DNA from: Rhodeus uyekii
Taxonomy: Eukaryota > Chordata > Actinopteri > Cypriniformes > Acheilognathidae
NCBI GenBank assembly: GCA_037043235.1
Contig: JAWRVZ010000065.1
Location: forward strand, 1,576,001-1,640,000
Direction of reading: 5' to 3'
DNA length: 64,000 nt
Shown: one piece after another, positions 12,839-24,441 of the stretch
Position numbering within the stretch: the first letter of the stretch is position 1
How the letters are laid out: each line of letters begins with the position of its first letter
Notes under the pieces: generated by a model
Told to the model about the DNA's origin: nothing
What the model saw: only the letters and a program-made list of their open reading frames with translations
The model's database searches: none
Position numbers and translations under genes: made by a program

Positions 12839-13080
12839 CTTTAGGCGGACCTGCTCATAAAGAGCAATGGGCCGGTTGCTGAACGTGATTGCGTTGCAGA
12901 AGCTGGCCTGCCTTTTGACGCTCCTCTGTGCTAGATCCATGACTATCTGAGACCCTTTAGCGTTTGGGTGGAAGAGAAGGGGGCTCACAGGGACACCTCC
13001 ACACGGATGCAAGGGCAAACAGCGCTTCGGTTTGTGGTGGCATCGGTGAGCTGTTGTGGGGAATGGTCCACCCAGAGAGT
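12839..13080 (-). CDS. neurl1: neurl1 common exon 2 (N-terminal linker and start of NHR1)
   Basis: Minus-strand exon of 242 nt between an acceptor (pyrimidine tract plus ctag at 13081-13084) and the donor gtaaga (12838 downward). It completes the split Asp and encodes 80 codons: SLGGPFPTTAHRCHHK, a Pro/Leu-rich linker, LLFHP, KGSQIVMDL and then VKRQASFCNAITFSNRP..YEQVRLK, which is the beginning of the first Neuralized homology repeat. In the exon 1a isoform these are residues 29-108. Sequence, order and phase match vertebrate NEURL1 and differ clearly from the NEURL1B paralogue, which lacks the HRCHHK and SQI stretches. Both alternative first exons must splice here. No frameshift or stop is seen. 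Confidence 0.95.
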
Positions 13081-13503
13081 CTAGAAGAGTGAAAGAAAGA
13101 TGATTTCGAAATGATGGAATAATAAATTATAAAAATACATAATGGTGTGAAAATAAGTCTTCTCAGCCGTAATCATGTTTAGACCCCCAGCTCAATATGA
13201 CTAAAGCCTGGCCTTTACTTTCAAATCAATGAACCGCATAAAACAGCATCAGCCCTTGCATGGTGAGATTTGTCTGACCCCATTTCACACAGCATTTGTG
13301 TATAGCAGTTTCATCGGACAAAGTGATTTTTAGCTTTACAGATCAATTTGATTAATCTTTTTTCAGTATTAACAATTCCAGTGCCGACAGCATTTAATTA
13401 TTGCAATTTGTTTATAATTTGGATGGTATGTTGCACTGAAAATTTGTCTTTACACTGATTTTGTCACTGCATTAATTCATAACAGCAGTCTTTTTCTCAC
13501 TTA

Positions 13504-13506
<3 letters not shown>

Positions 13507-13538
<32 letters not shown>
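13507..13538. repeat. (GT)16 microsatellite
   Basis: Pure GT run within the intron upstream of exon 2, about 430 bp from the exon 2 acceptor. Confidence 0.97.
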
Positions 13539-13539
<1 letters not shown>

Positions 13540-13777
13540 GCTCTACTCCTGAATAGATGTCCAGGAAACACAGGCATGCTAATTTGAGTCTTATACTTTA
13601 CAGTCCACATGCACAGCATGAATGATGAACAAACAAACAAGATCTGAACACTTTTTAACTATACATCCATGTGCCAAATCCCTGTTTCCATCCTAATGTA
13701 TCCTCATTTCTCAACGTGTTATCCCTGAAAATGCAGTTGTTTTGAACTAGCCCTTCTACCTAAACCAGTAGAGATAG

Positions 13778-14003
13778 AGTACTGTGCAAAAGTCTTAGGC
13801 ATAGTAATACTTTCACCCCAAAGAAGGTTTAAGCCAGTTATTTCTATCTTTTGCTGTAGTGTTTGAGTAGGAAATATTAGTTTACATTTCAAAGTATCCC
13901 TTTTTCTTAAAATGTCTTGGGAGACGTTGCCACAGTTCTTCTGGATTTAGTCTGTCTCCGTTTTTTTCTGTGATCCCAGATGGACTTGATCTCCGTGTGG
14001 AAG
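13778..14003 (-). mobile_element. Tc1/mariner-like 3' fragment
   Basis: The left end agtactgtgcaaaagtctta is a Tc1-type terminus. On the minus strand, gatcaagtccatctgggatc and ccagaagaactgtggcaacg correspond to the SIWD...EELWQ region near the C-terminus of the transposase, with frameshifts. The rest of the element is missing. Confidence 0.6.
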
Positions 14004-15504
14004 TCTGTCTTTTCTAGTAAAATTTAGAACTGCATGATTCGCGATTAATTGAGAATCACTATTTTTTGGTTTTTAAATGGAGATCACAATTCTGAACAGA
14101 CAATTAAAATAAAAACATAATTTACTAGACGCTCTTACAAAATGTTAATTGCTGCAGTCTAATTATATTTTTTGTATTCTTTATTATAAAAAAATTGACA
14201 ATAAATTCACTCATAAAAACTTCACTGGATGAATCGGTGTTTTTAACGAATTTCTTGAAATAATTATTCAATGACAAATACATTTTTTAACAGTCTCATG
14301 TCGCCACCTACTGGTGTAACGATGTAATTGATAGAATCATTATTTGAAGCGTCAAGTTATATTCAAAAGGGGATTTTCTCAGTTTTGATCATATATCCCA
14401 ACCATAAACTTATTTTTTATATCCCAACTATAAACTTTTCCAGTATTTGAATTTGATAATTTGAATATTTATAGAAATAATCAGCAGCAGCAACAATGCA
14501 GATTTGAATGTTCACTGTGATCGTATTTCGTGTCAAAGGTTTATAGCCAAATTGTGCCATTTTAGGAATAAGATCGTATGGATATTTTAATCAAGACCAC
14601 AAACTTTTAACGATTAGCTGTGCAGCTCTGGTTACATTGTGTCTGTTTAACCCAAGTCTAAAATCTAACATTACTACCATCAGACTACATTTAAACGGCC
14701 TAAAGAACGGCCAAAATACCGAATTCTCATATTTTGATCTACAGGAGGTGAAAATCAATTTTAGCGGAGACACAGTAATGATTTGCAAAGCGTTCAGTTG
14801 GCACAATGTCACATTTCGAGATATCCAAGAGAGGTTGCAGCTTTATGGCTATCCTACCTACATTCATTCATGCCCAACATTCACAGAGTTGGCAAGGGTG
14901 TCCTTTAACAAGATAACACACCCTCACAGGTCCATAATGGCACAGTTGGAGGAGCATCCAGTGATGACACCAGTCCTCTCAGCTATTGTGGCTCCCATGT
15001 AGAACCTGATAGTGGGCAATGACATGTTTCCTGAGCAATGCAGATAAGGCTACACTGGTCACAAGAGAAGGGAATTCACACAAGACATTTTGCCTATATC
15101 TGGCAAGCACAGGATCATGTAGAAACTTTATATTACAAAAGCATTCATTTGCTTCAAATGCTTTTTCAGCCGCTGTACTTTGCATGCGTGTCTGTACGTC
15201 TGTGTGTGGGCAGGTCTGTTTGCAGACGGACACAGTGTATAACACTCATAGTCTGAGTACACTGAAATGAATACATTAGCAAACACAAGAGCTGCAGCTG
15301 TCAGACAGAAAATGGAGGTTAAGTAGCAGCTCATGTTCCTTAGCAACGTTACCATGGTGAAAGCTTTCTGTTTTTCTGCTTAGCTGCGTTCAGTCTGTGT
15401 GCTTTCGTTTTATCTGTTTGGAAGGGGAAGTTGATCCCAGATCAGCGTAAAATCTTTCAAGGTTTAATATGCAAAAAAATCCCCACTTTGGGACTAAACT
15501 GAGT

Positions 15505-16228
15505 TTGTGCATTTATGCATTTGGCAGACGCTTTTATTCAAAGCAACTTAAGGGCCAGTCACACAGCCGATCGCGCACGAATTACTCACAAATCACGCAT
15601 AGATTGGGTTTGTACGTGCTTGTGCGTCGAGAAATTGACCAAAGTATTCCACGAACATTCGACGCTCACCCGACGCATGAATCACTGACGGAGCGCGTCC
15701 AAACACGCACGCTTCGTGAACGTTCCACAAACAAGCACTTTCAGAATCCACATTGTCAGTGGAATGAACGTGATACGTGCGCGGTTCATGCGTGGTTCAT
15801 GAGTGATATGAAGGTGGGGCGTCAGTGGACGTGCACGCTTTCGAACCAGTTCCGACGCATAAGCACTGACGGCCGACGCGTGTCCCGCGCATGTCACGCA
15901 TACTCAACGCATAAACTACGCACGCCGACTCATAAATAACGCACACCGACGCACATATGTGCGTCAGAAATTTTTTTAACCGTTCAAAACTCAAAATCAC
16001 GCACAAACCACCTTCGACGCACATCCACTTACAATCACTGACGGTCCTCGTTCATTCCACCGACGAAGAACCACCGTTCTTCATGCGTTTTCGCTGTGTG
16101 ACTGGGCCTTTACATTGCATTCAAGGAACTCATTGAATCAGTTCTTGCTTTCCCTGGGAATTGAACCCATGACCATGGCTTTGTAAACACCAATGCTCTA
16201 CTGATTAAGCTACAGGAAAGATAAGATA
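15505..16228 (-). mobile_element. SINE copy split by a MITE
   Basis: Plus-strand body segment tgcatttggcagacgctttt at 15515-15534 runs to ttcaaagcaactta (15550). It resumes at tacattgcattcaaggaact (16111) and ends in the tRNA-like head (cctgggaattgaacccatga, gattaagctacagg). Removing 15551-16109 and one TTA restores the same order as the intact copy at 24290. Strand is minus. Confidence 0.75.
15551..16109. mobile_element. PIF/Harbinger-like MITE (559 bp) nested in the SINE
   Basis: Terminal inverted repeats AGGGCCAGTCACACAGC (left) and its complement at the right end (GCTGTGTGACTGGGCCT) match over 17 bp. The element is flanked by TTA on both sides (15548-15550 and 16110-16112), a 3-bp target-site duplication of the kind made by PIF/Harbinger transposases. 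The interior is CpG-rich with many gacgca motifs and includes a chance ORF; no transposase is seen, so it is non-autonomous. Confidence 0.85.
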
Positions 16229-16847
16229 AGGTATGGCATTACATGATTAAATGTCCATGATTCCAAATATTTCAATTCAAATTGTCTTTCTTAATGATGT
16301 TCCTGGCCTTATTGGGAATGATCCATTGCTGCACATTATTCCAAAGAAAAGGGTACAGGTATTAATTTAGCAAACCCACATTAAGTCTGGCTCCATTCTG
16401 TAATCATGTAACATGACTTTTTATGATTAAATCACGTCCAAGGCCTCTTTTTTCTCTATTTAAAAATGGGCTTTGACTTTAATACATTTCTGTTGCCGAT
16501 CTAAATTTTATTACGTAAGATGCACTTAAGTCATAAAATGTAACAGCACCGGACATGCAGAAACACAAACACGCTTTGTAAGTAATAGAAGCCAGTGACA
16601 CAGCCAACAGAAGCAGATTCCACCCTGGGCTACCGAACACATCATAATGCTGCTATTTCTATGGTAACCACATTCTTTTTTAAGGTAACCAATGGACAGA
16701 AGATGTTTCTTACATAAGTTTATTTCATAAAGAACCGCCTGCATGGCCTGAATCAACACATTTGAGAATTTGAATAATCTAAGGCTGCCAAAAATCATGT
16801 GTTAAGTTCTGTGATTAATATTTTTTCTGTTTAACACATTACAAATA

Positions 16848-17220
16848 TACACTGCCCAGCCAAAAAAGAGGAAGATTTAAATAGGCAAATTCTTAAGAGT
16901 CAATGATTGGATAATTATTGCAGTGATTATTGTGTTTCTAGCATTTTAAATGTTTGGCAACAGTTCTTCTCAATTGATGGAGTGTGTAGCTTTTCATTTA
17001 GCTTGTGTAGCTTTCACCTCTTAAATGTTGTAATGTTTATTCCAGCAAGAGGTACATCAATTTTTTGTCAAGATCTTGTATTGACAATGCAAGAGTCCAG
17101 CACTCTGTAAAGTCTCCTCCAGCACATCCCAAAGACTTTCAATGAATTTAAGGTCTGTACAAATTATCTTAAACTATTCTTCATGGTCCCTCCCAACCAT
17201 GCTTTCAAAATTTAAACGAA
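16848..17220. mobile_element. Tc1/mariner-like non-autonomous element, copy 1 (right end not resolved)
   Basis: Starts tacactgcccagccaaaaaa, a Tc1/mariner-type terminus, followed by atttaaataggcaaattctt and aagagtcaatgattggata. Shares ctccagcacatcccaaagac and tttcaatgaatttaaggtct with the copy at 54920. Confidence 0.6.
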
Positions 17221-17754
17221 GATCTCTGTCTGGCTGCCTGTCAATAATTATGACACGTAGGAGTATGTGCGATAATAAATGTAAATGCAATACTGATGTT
17301 GTATAAACCTTATGTAGCTACACCCCTTTTCAGTCTTACTGAAAGTCCTGTCTTCTGGTTTGTATTTCCACAGCATGAAGGTCTTTCTGGTCTACTGGCG
17401 CTTATGATGTCCACTTCAAATATTACAATGCTCTTGATAACTTGATAACTCGTTAACTCTGCAATAAGTGAATTCAATTCACCAGCTAATTACTGTCAGA
17501 CAGCGATGATAGAAATATACAGAGCTACTAAAAAGAAAATTCAAAGAAAAAACTCTAAAGATGGCTGCGCACTTATTTCTAAACCAAATAAGATCTATAG
17601 AGAGGATCTATAGTCACAAAAATGAAATATCGTTTGTTTGAAATAAGTTTGTGTTCTGCACTATTATAATGAATTCACTCATTTGCACTTGAATCCTTGC
17701 TTTCCTCGCTCCCCCCTCCTCTCGTCTCCTCCAAGCAGGCTGCTCAAACCTGAA

Positions 17755-18022
17755 GTGCATTACAGTAAATTGTCAAGTATTTTTAGAGTTTAATTGTTAA
17801 TTATTAATTAGTATGTATATGAGATCTTAATGGTTACAATTTTAACTGCAATTAATAGGGTAAAACCAAAAAAATATTTAAAATGGGCATTTGTGGTCAT
17901 GTGGAACGAATTAATTGATTTTTAGTGCATTCTTATGGGGAAATTTGTTTCGGTGTACGAGCATTTTGGTTTACGAGCTCGCTCTTGGAACGAATTAAAC
18001 TCGTAAACCGAGGTATTACTGT
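17755..18022. mobile_element. pogo/Tigger-like element end
   Basis: The right terminus, read on the minus strand, is TACAGTAATACCTCGGTTTA followed by cgagtttaattcgttcc, typical of pogo/Tigger-type MITEs. The left end is uncertain (tacagtaaattgtc near 17761). Confidence 0.45.
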
Positions 18023-20789
18023 ATTATAATGGATTTGTGGAAAAAAAAGTTCACTTAAATTAAATGTTATTCAAATATTTGATAACTCTATTTAATGTTA
18101 GAAACAGTGGCTGTCAATTATACTGCAATTTCTTGAATCTCTAGAATGACTCATTTCATTCCCAAAAACGTTGAATAAATCAATTTAATAGAGACAGCAG
18201 TAGCTGTATTGGTTTGGGTGATACTGGCCTTCATTCATATGTAAAAAAGTAACAATAAACAGCACAATCTGTAATATTGTGAAATATTATTACAATTTAA
18301 AGTTTTTTTGTTTGTTTTAATATATATTTAAATGTAATTTACTCCTGTGATGTTAAAGCTGAATTTTCAACAACTAGTACTGATCCTTTAGAAATCATTC
18401 AAATTGTTGTGTTTGAAATTAGTTAATATTTTTGTGGAAAATACTTAAATATTTCACATAAAAGTATCATACACAAAAGTTCATACTGCAATTTTATGTG
18501 AAGCCAGAATTTGGATCTTTAAAAGGGTTTTAGATCATTTCTAAATTGGGAAAGAGGTTTAGTAAAGTACACTTGTGTAAATAGTGAATAATTAGTGTTC
18601 CTTTTTAAACTTACATTAAAGAGGATCTCCAAGTGCAAAGGTCAGGTTTAAATTCGCTGTGTGGAACAAGTTTGTCAGGTAGCTGCTATCTTTATCCCCA
18701 TTACATCCTTATTACCAAGCAGTTGTGGTCGGGGCAGGTTCAGATGTCTAACTGTAGGTAAGAGAATGTCATGTTATGTGTAAACACCTCACATCACAGA
18801 CATTCTCGTACACTCAGTGTTAAAAAAAAACTGCTTGGCCAGCAGCACTCAATAGCTTTTTTCACAACAGAACATCCCAAGGCTGACTTTTCACGGTTTT
18901 GTTTGCTGTATATACAGAAACTTTGATCCAAAGTGACTTGCAAAGGAGCACAAAACAGAGTATTTTATTATATGCTTCACAAAGAGGCAAAGTCTCCAAC
19001 CAAACATACTCAACAAACAGACTAAAATGTCTTGTAGCTGTGCCTACAGTAGGTGTTCCAATTTAAGTACAGTAATTTAAGTACAGTAATAAGTACAACC
19101 TTTTTTGTGCCGTGGACCGGTAAACGTGTGAGAATTTGTTTTATTATGCGTTCTTACTTTCGAGACAGACGATACATTAGCGGCAGAGGAGGAGGAGGGA
19201 GGGATGACGTAGAATACGTAGCTTGCGTAGAGTTCGTAAACACAATATGGGAGACTCGCGAGAGAAGCGTACAGAAGTTGACTATGGCAGAAAATCCATG
19301 CTAAAAAGAAACAAGCTTAAAACTGCTGTTTGCGCGCGCACAAATTACATCCGCATGCGGATAACAGATCAACACGCGAAAAAAACGGGAGCCCGCAAAC
19401 TCACTTTATCACTTTACGAACATTCCTCACATGCGCCCTTGATCTTCTGTCGACTGCTGTTTTTGCTCACGCCAACACTTTTTTATTTTAGTCGACGAAC
19501 ATGTGAAGTGAACGAGTGAGGCGGCGTGGACTCAGAGTGCTCGACCACCTGTAAGCTGCTCGTATCTCAAATATTTACTTGTATCTCAAAGCAAAATTTA
19601 AATTGAAGGCTTGCGCGTATATCTCAGAATACTCGTATGTCGGGACGCTCATATCACAAGGTATTACTGTACTTGTAAATAGTGTGAGTAGAGTGTTTAC
19701 ACTAAACATTTCAAAAACAGTGTATATAGTGCGACATTTGGGACACAACTAATAATTGTAGATGTGCCTTGAGCTGATGTGCAAGCTTTTCATTGTTAAA
19801 ATACGTTCTCTTGTCCTAGCGTAATGTGCATTTACTCTGGGAAACCTGCAGGTTCAACAAGCCACTTCAGGTCATATGCAAATGATATCATTACTTCCTA
19901 AATCATTTGCTTAAGTGAATACATTTTTTGCATTCTAAAGGTTCACAACACAGAAAGTAGAAATACTTTCAATTGTATTGCAGTGTAAATGTTTCTTAAA
20001 TATTTAAAACAAAAACAAATACGTTAAAATCCTATTAATGAAATAATTGTCAAAAGAAAAGTATTGATTATGTCAAGCATTATCCTTGTTTCTGAGTCTA
20101 TTCTCTAGGAATCAGCTTTTAATTTGTTCTGTTTGTAATCACATTAACTGTGCTAATGTAAGTACAGTGTTGTATTACTCAATATAACTTCATTAGTGAA
20201 GTTGCTTCTTGGTATCAGACACCAGAATGAGAGTCTTCTTGAGAATCCGGTTTTCCTTCCTCATTAATCAGTTACATTTAAAATGCCATTTAAATTTGAA
20301 TGGTCTGTATGGCAAATACTTTAAAAATGTATTTGCAAAAGAGAATTTGATCTTATACGTTTAAACAAAAGTATACAAGTTTATAAAACAGCATCATAAG
20401 CGTGCGATCAGCTGAATTTGGCATCTTAAGAAGAAATGTACTTGGCAACTACAGTGCTAATCTAGGGTGAGAGGCATATCGTGTGACCACAACACGTCAG
20501 TCACCATGGCAGCAGGCTTGGCAAAAGATTCATATGCTAATATGTTTAGTTATTCTGGTCAAAAACAACCAGAATAGCAGAGGGTGTTCCACCTGGCTGA
20601 ACACACACCCTCTGGCCTCTGGCCTCTGGTTTATACAAAGCCCTCGCTCAAGTGTCGTCACACACATCAATCAGAACACGCGCTGTCACTTAGTATCAAG
20701 CATACATCATTGTTTATTTACTTCACATTACAACAACAGCTCAGAACATTACCAAAAAGGAATCAGACAAACATTGAACAAAATTATAC
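18023..20789. other. neurl1 intron 1 sequence
   Basis: AT-rich intron with the pogo-like MITE at 19081-19672. 20480-20700 has a ggcctct triplication (20614-20634) and looks repeat-derived but unclassified. Confidence 0.4.
19081..19672. mobile_element. pogo/Tigger-like MITE (about 592 bp)
   Basis: Left gtacagtaataagtacaacc and right (minus strand) gtacagtaataccttgtgat share the gtacagtaata terminus. Inside the right part, ctcgtatctcaaat-like repeats resemble the element at 17755-18022. Two chance ORFs of 83 and 98 codons lie inside without recognisable transposase motifs. Confidence 0.45.
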
Positions 20790-21051
20790 AGTGGGGGAAA
20801 TAAGTATTCAGCGCATCAACATCACCCAGAAATGAAAATTGTCATCAATTATTTACCCTCATGTCATTCCCAACCCATAAGTCGTTTGTTCTTCTTCGCA
20901 ATAGAAATTGAGATCTTTTTTATTTCTATTCCTCTGTTGACTCTATCTAATCAACTAACGCTGACACTTCAAGAAGTTTCAAAAGAGATTGTAAAACGAA
21001 TCCATATAAATTTGCATGAGTTACGCAGCACCTCTTTGCTTTAAGCTTCGG
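20790..21051 (+). repeat. Interspersed-repeat fragments flanking the minisatellite
   Basis: A short cagtgggggaaataagtatt segment (20791-20810) looks like a Tc1/mariner terminal sequence. It is followed by aaatgaaaattgtcatcaat, ttaccctcatgtcattccca and cttcaagaagtttcaaaaga, which belong to the abundant cypriniform palindromic repeat also present at 3956 and 44637. The minisatellite unit starts where the interior of this repeat would be expected. Confidence 0.5.
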
Positions 21052-22785
21052 CGAGAACCAATGAGGTTCATTCTCGTGTTACGCATCACGTTTGAGCTTC
21101 GGCGAGAACCAATGAGGTTCATTCTCGTGTTAGGCAGCACGTTTGAGCTTCAGCAAGAACCAATGAGGTTCATTCTCGTGTTAGGCAGCACGTTTGAGCT
21201 TCAGCAAGAACCAATGAGGTTCATTCTCGTGTTAGGCAGCACGTTTGAGCTTCGGCGAGAACCAATGGGGTTCATTCTCGTGTTACGCAGCACGTTTGAG
21301 CTTCAGCGAGAACCAATGAGGTTAATTCTCGTGTTACGCAACACGCCTGAGCTTCAGCGAGAACCAATGAGGTTAATTCTCGTGTTACGCAGCACGTTTG
21401 AGCTTCAGCGAGAACCAATGAGGTTAATTCTCGTGTTACGCAGCACGTTTGAGCTTCAGCGAGAACCAATGAGGTTAATTCTCGTGTTACGCATCACGTT
21501 TGAGCTTCAGCGAGAACCAATGAGGTTAATTCTCGTGTTACGCAGCACGTTTGAGCTTCAGCGAGAACCAATGAGGTTAATTCTCGTGTTACGCAGCACG
21601 TTTGAGCTTCAGCGAGAACCAATGAGGTTAATTCTCGTGTTACGCAACACGTTTGAGCTTCAGCGAGAACCAATGAGGTTAATTCTCGTGTTACGCATCA
21701 CGTTTGAGCTTCAGCGAGAACCAATGAGGTTCATTCTCGTGTTGCGCAGCACGCCTGAGCTTCAGCGAGAACCAATGAGGTTCATTCTCGTGTTAGGCAG
21801 CACGTTTGAGCTTCAGCAAGAACCAATGAGGTTAATTCTCGTGTTACGCAGCACGTTTGAGCTTCAGCGAGAACCAATGAGGTTAATTCTCGTGTTACGC
21901 AGCACGTTTGAGCTTCAGCGAGAACCAATGAGGTTAATTCTCGTGTTACGCAGCACGTTTGAGCTTCGGCGAGAACCAATGAGGTTCATTCTCGTGTTAC
22001 GCAGCACGTTTGAGCTTCGGCGAGAACCAATGAGGTTCATTCTCGTGTTACGCAGCACGTTTGAGCATTGGCGAGAACCAATGAGGTTCATTCTCGTGTT
22101 ACGCAGCACGTTTGAGCTTCAGCGAGAACCAATGAGGTTAATTCTCGTGTTACGCAGCACGCCTGAGCTTCAGCGAGAACCAATGAGGTTAATTCTCGTG
22201 TTACGCATCACGTTTGAGCTTCAGCGAGAACCAATGAGGTTCATTCTCGTGTTACGCAGCACGTTTGAGCTTCAGCGAGAACCAATGAGGTTAATTCTCG
22301 TGTTACGCATCACGTTTGAGCTTCAGCGAGAACCAATGAGGTTAATTCTCGTGTTACGCAGCACGTTTGAGCTTCAGCGAGAACCAATGAGGTTAATTCT
22401 CGTGTTACGCAGCACGTTTGAGCTTCGGCGAGAACCAATGAGGTTAATTCTCGTGTTACGCAGCACGTTTGAGCTTCGGCGAGAACCAATGAGGTTCATT
22501 CTCGTGTTACGCAGCACGTTTGAGCTTCGGCGAGAACCAATGAGGTTCATTCTCATGTTACGCAGCACGTTTGAGCTTCGGCGAGAACCAATGAGGTTCA
22601 TTCTCGTGTTACGCAGCACGTTTGAGCTTCGGCGAGAACCAATGAGGTTAATTCTCGTGTTACGCAGCACGTTTGAGCTTCAGCGAGAACCAATGAGGTT
22701 CATTCTCGTGTTACGCAGCACGTTTGAGCTTCAGCGAGATCCAATGAGGTTCATTCCCGTGTTACGCATCAGGTTGGAGCTTTCA
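21052..22785. repeat. 51-bp minisatellite, 34 tandem copies
   Basis: Thirty-four head-to-tail copies of a 51-bp unit containing gagaaccaatgaggttc, attctcgtgttacgc and agcacgtttgagcttcagc segments, with a partial unit before the first (21021-21051) and a degraded last copy. Fifty-one is divisible by three, so a 596-codon ORF crosses the array on the plus strand and several shorter ones lie on the minus strand. Nearly all differences between units are amino-acid changing (ttc/tta, cag/cgg, agc/atc/aac, ttt/cct), which argues against protein selection. Each unit carries a CCAAT pentamer and an imperfect hairpin between gagaacc and ggtt..ttctc. Confidence 0.97.
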
Positions 22786-23202
22786 CAAGTTCACACTTAC
22801 AAATGATTCAGGAGCAGTAAAGGTATGCGTATTTGGCATGCTGTCCGAGGAGAGGGCTCCGAGCTTGGTATTTAGCCCGAACCTGGAGCACTCCCCCTGT
22901 ATCCTGACTTTGCAAGGAACAATTAAGTGTGAGGAGTCGGGGTGGTGGAGGCATGCCGTAAACTGTCAAGAGGTGAAGGTCTATTATCCCTTTAAACACA
23001 CTTTCAGTGCAGCAATTCACATGAAGTTTTGACCAGACATTGGTATTAACTCAAGAAATTCAAACAGATATAGAAATATCAGAATATTATAATCCATAAA
23101 AAGTTATATTTAAGAAAGTGGAATGACACACAAAAGCTATACAAAAAGTATGATGGGTGGAGGCAAAGACCGTTCCCAAGACCATAACTATTCAGTAAGC
23201 AA

Positions 23203-23300
23203 GAACTGATTAGAATGTCAATGTGTTTCTTGAATGCAATGTAAGTTGCTTTGGATAAAAGTGTCTGCCAAATCTGTAAATGCAAAAAAAAAAAAAAAAA
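23203..23300 (+). mobile_element. SINE 3' fragment with poly(A) tail
   Basis: gaactgattagaatgtcaat, gcaatgtaagttgctttgga and aaagtgtctgccaaat match the body of the SINE at 24290 in the opposite orientation and end in a run of A (23284-23300). The tRNA head is missing. Confidence 0.6.
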
Positions 23301-23639
23301 GCTAACACAATTTATTTTGAAATAAAAGTAACATCATTTTAGAAAATGTTTAGTGACATTATTTGTATTATTTTTAGCACATTTCTTTTATTTTCGCTCC
23401 TGAGCTGTGTGTGTCTGTGCAGGTAATTATCAACTATCTTGTCTTGTAATAAAGTAAAGTATCATGAATGAGTGAACACGGTCTTCTGCCATGGCTGGCT
23501 TGCTCTTAGGTGATCTGATCCGTACACACAAACAAGTGTGTGTTAAGTGACTCATCAAAGATGTTGTGCTCTGCAGAGGTGCAGCAGACGGTAACTTAGC
23601 AGCATCAGCACACGTCTCTGACACAACACGCTAACTAAG

Positions 23640-23830
23640 CGATGTAACCACAGCAGGGAATGCAGATAAGATAACTTCCTCTGTTTTCCTTACAGTAATC
23701 TGTCACTACAGCGCATTGACTCCTTGTCTGCGTGAAAATCAATCACTGATAATCAATCCCAACATGCCCCATTAAAAATTCCACTCCAAACAAACTCCAG
23801 TGCTAACCGTTTCCTCATGTCATTTTGTGT
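23640..23830. promoter_or_regulatory. Candidate conserved non-coding element
   Basis: Repeat-free stretch with AGATAAGATAA GATA sites, tgataatcaat and ccattaaaaattcc. Inference from composition only. Confidence 0.2.
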
Positions 23831-24289
23831 GCATGGCTGTCCTATTGTGGATGCAAAAAAATAACACAGTGGTAATTGATTCAGTAATTACAATACTTTC
23901 TGAGTTGTTATAAACAAATTAGTAGAAAATAACGGATTCATCACTAATGAGTAAGAATTGGGGATACAGGGAATATCGGTACCATGGGATGCTTTTCCCA
24001 AAAGCAACTATGATCACAAGTTCCGTCATTATTAATATTCTAATTTGTGCCACCATCTGATTTGCATACATTTACATATTTACAGGTTTTCAGATGACAT
24101 TGGTTAGTGTTGGGTTTTTAAATGGTATATTCTCCTATTTTTACATTTAAATTACATTTGCCATCATCTAATGCTTGCTTAAAGTAAATCTTTATTCGTC
24201 GACCCTACAAATTTAGTAAAAAATGTAGTATTTAGAACATCTGAAAATGAATAGGCCTATCAATTTGTCATATTGTAAATTATAATGTA

Positions 24290-24441
24290 TATTTACATTT
24301 ATGCATTTGGCAGATGCTTTTATCTAAAGCGACATTCAAGAAACACATTGACATTCTAATCAGTTCTTGCTTTCCCTGGGAATCGAACCCATGACCTTGG
24401 CGTTGCAAGCGCCACGCTCTACTGTTTGAGCTACAGGAAAG
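24290..24441 (-). mobile_element. tRNA-derived SINE, head intact
   Basis: On the minus strand the right end reads as a tRNA-like head: tcctgtagctcaaacagtag (A-box region), an anticodon-like loop cttgcaa, and a perfect B box GGTTCGATTCC (24379-24389), followed by a body ending gcatttggcagatgc on the plus strand. The loop suggests an Ala (TGC) tRNA ancestor. The acceptor stem is imperfect and the body is fused to it, so this is a SINE and not a functional tRNA gene. Related copies are at 15505/16110, 23203 and 43985. Confidence 0.7.

Noticed and set aside
14637..15002. 121-codon plus-strand ORF
   Set aside because: No recognisable domain and no splice or promoter context; kept as unsupported.
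15330..15360. X-box-like gttaccatggtgaa in the neurl1 intron
   Set aside because: The second half-site lacks the required AC ending and it is far from any ciliary promoter.
21052..22785. CRISPR-like array
   Set aside because: Units are contiguous with no unique spacers, and the genome is eukaryotic.
21016..22806. 596-codon ORF as a protein-coding gene
   Set aside because: It is a tandem repeat of a 51-bp unit; unit differences are mostly amino-acid changing, there are no flanking gene signals, and ORFs exist on both strands.
24372..24439. tRNA-Ala gene
   Set aside because: B box is perfect, but the acceptor stem is imperfect and the sequence is fused to a SINE body repeated elsewhere in the window.
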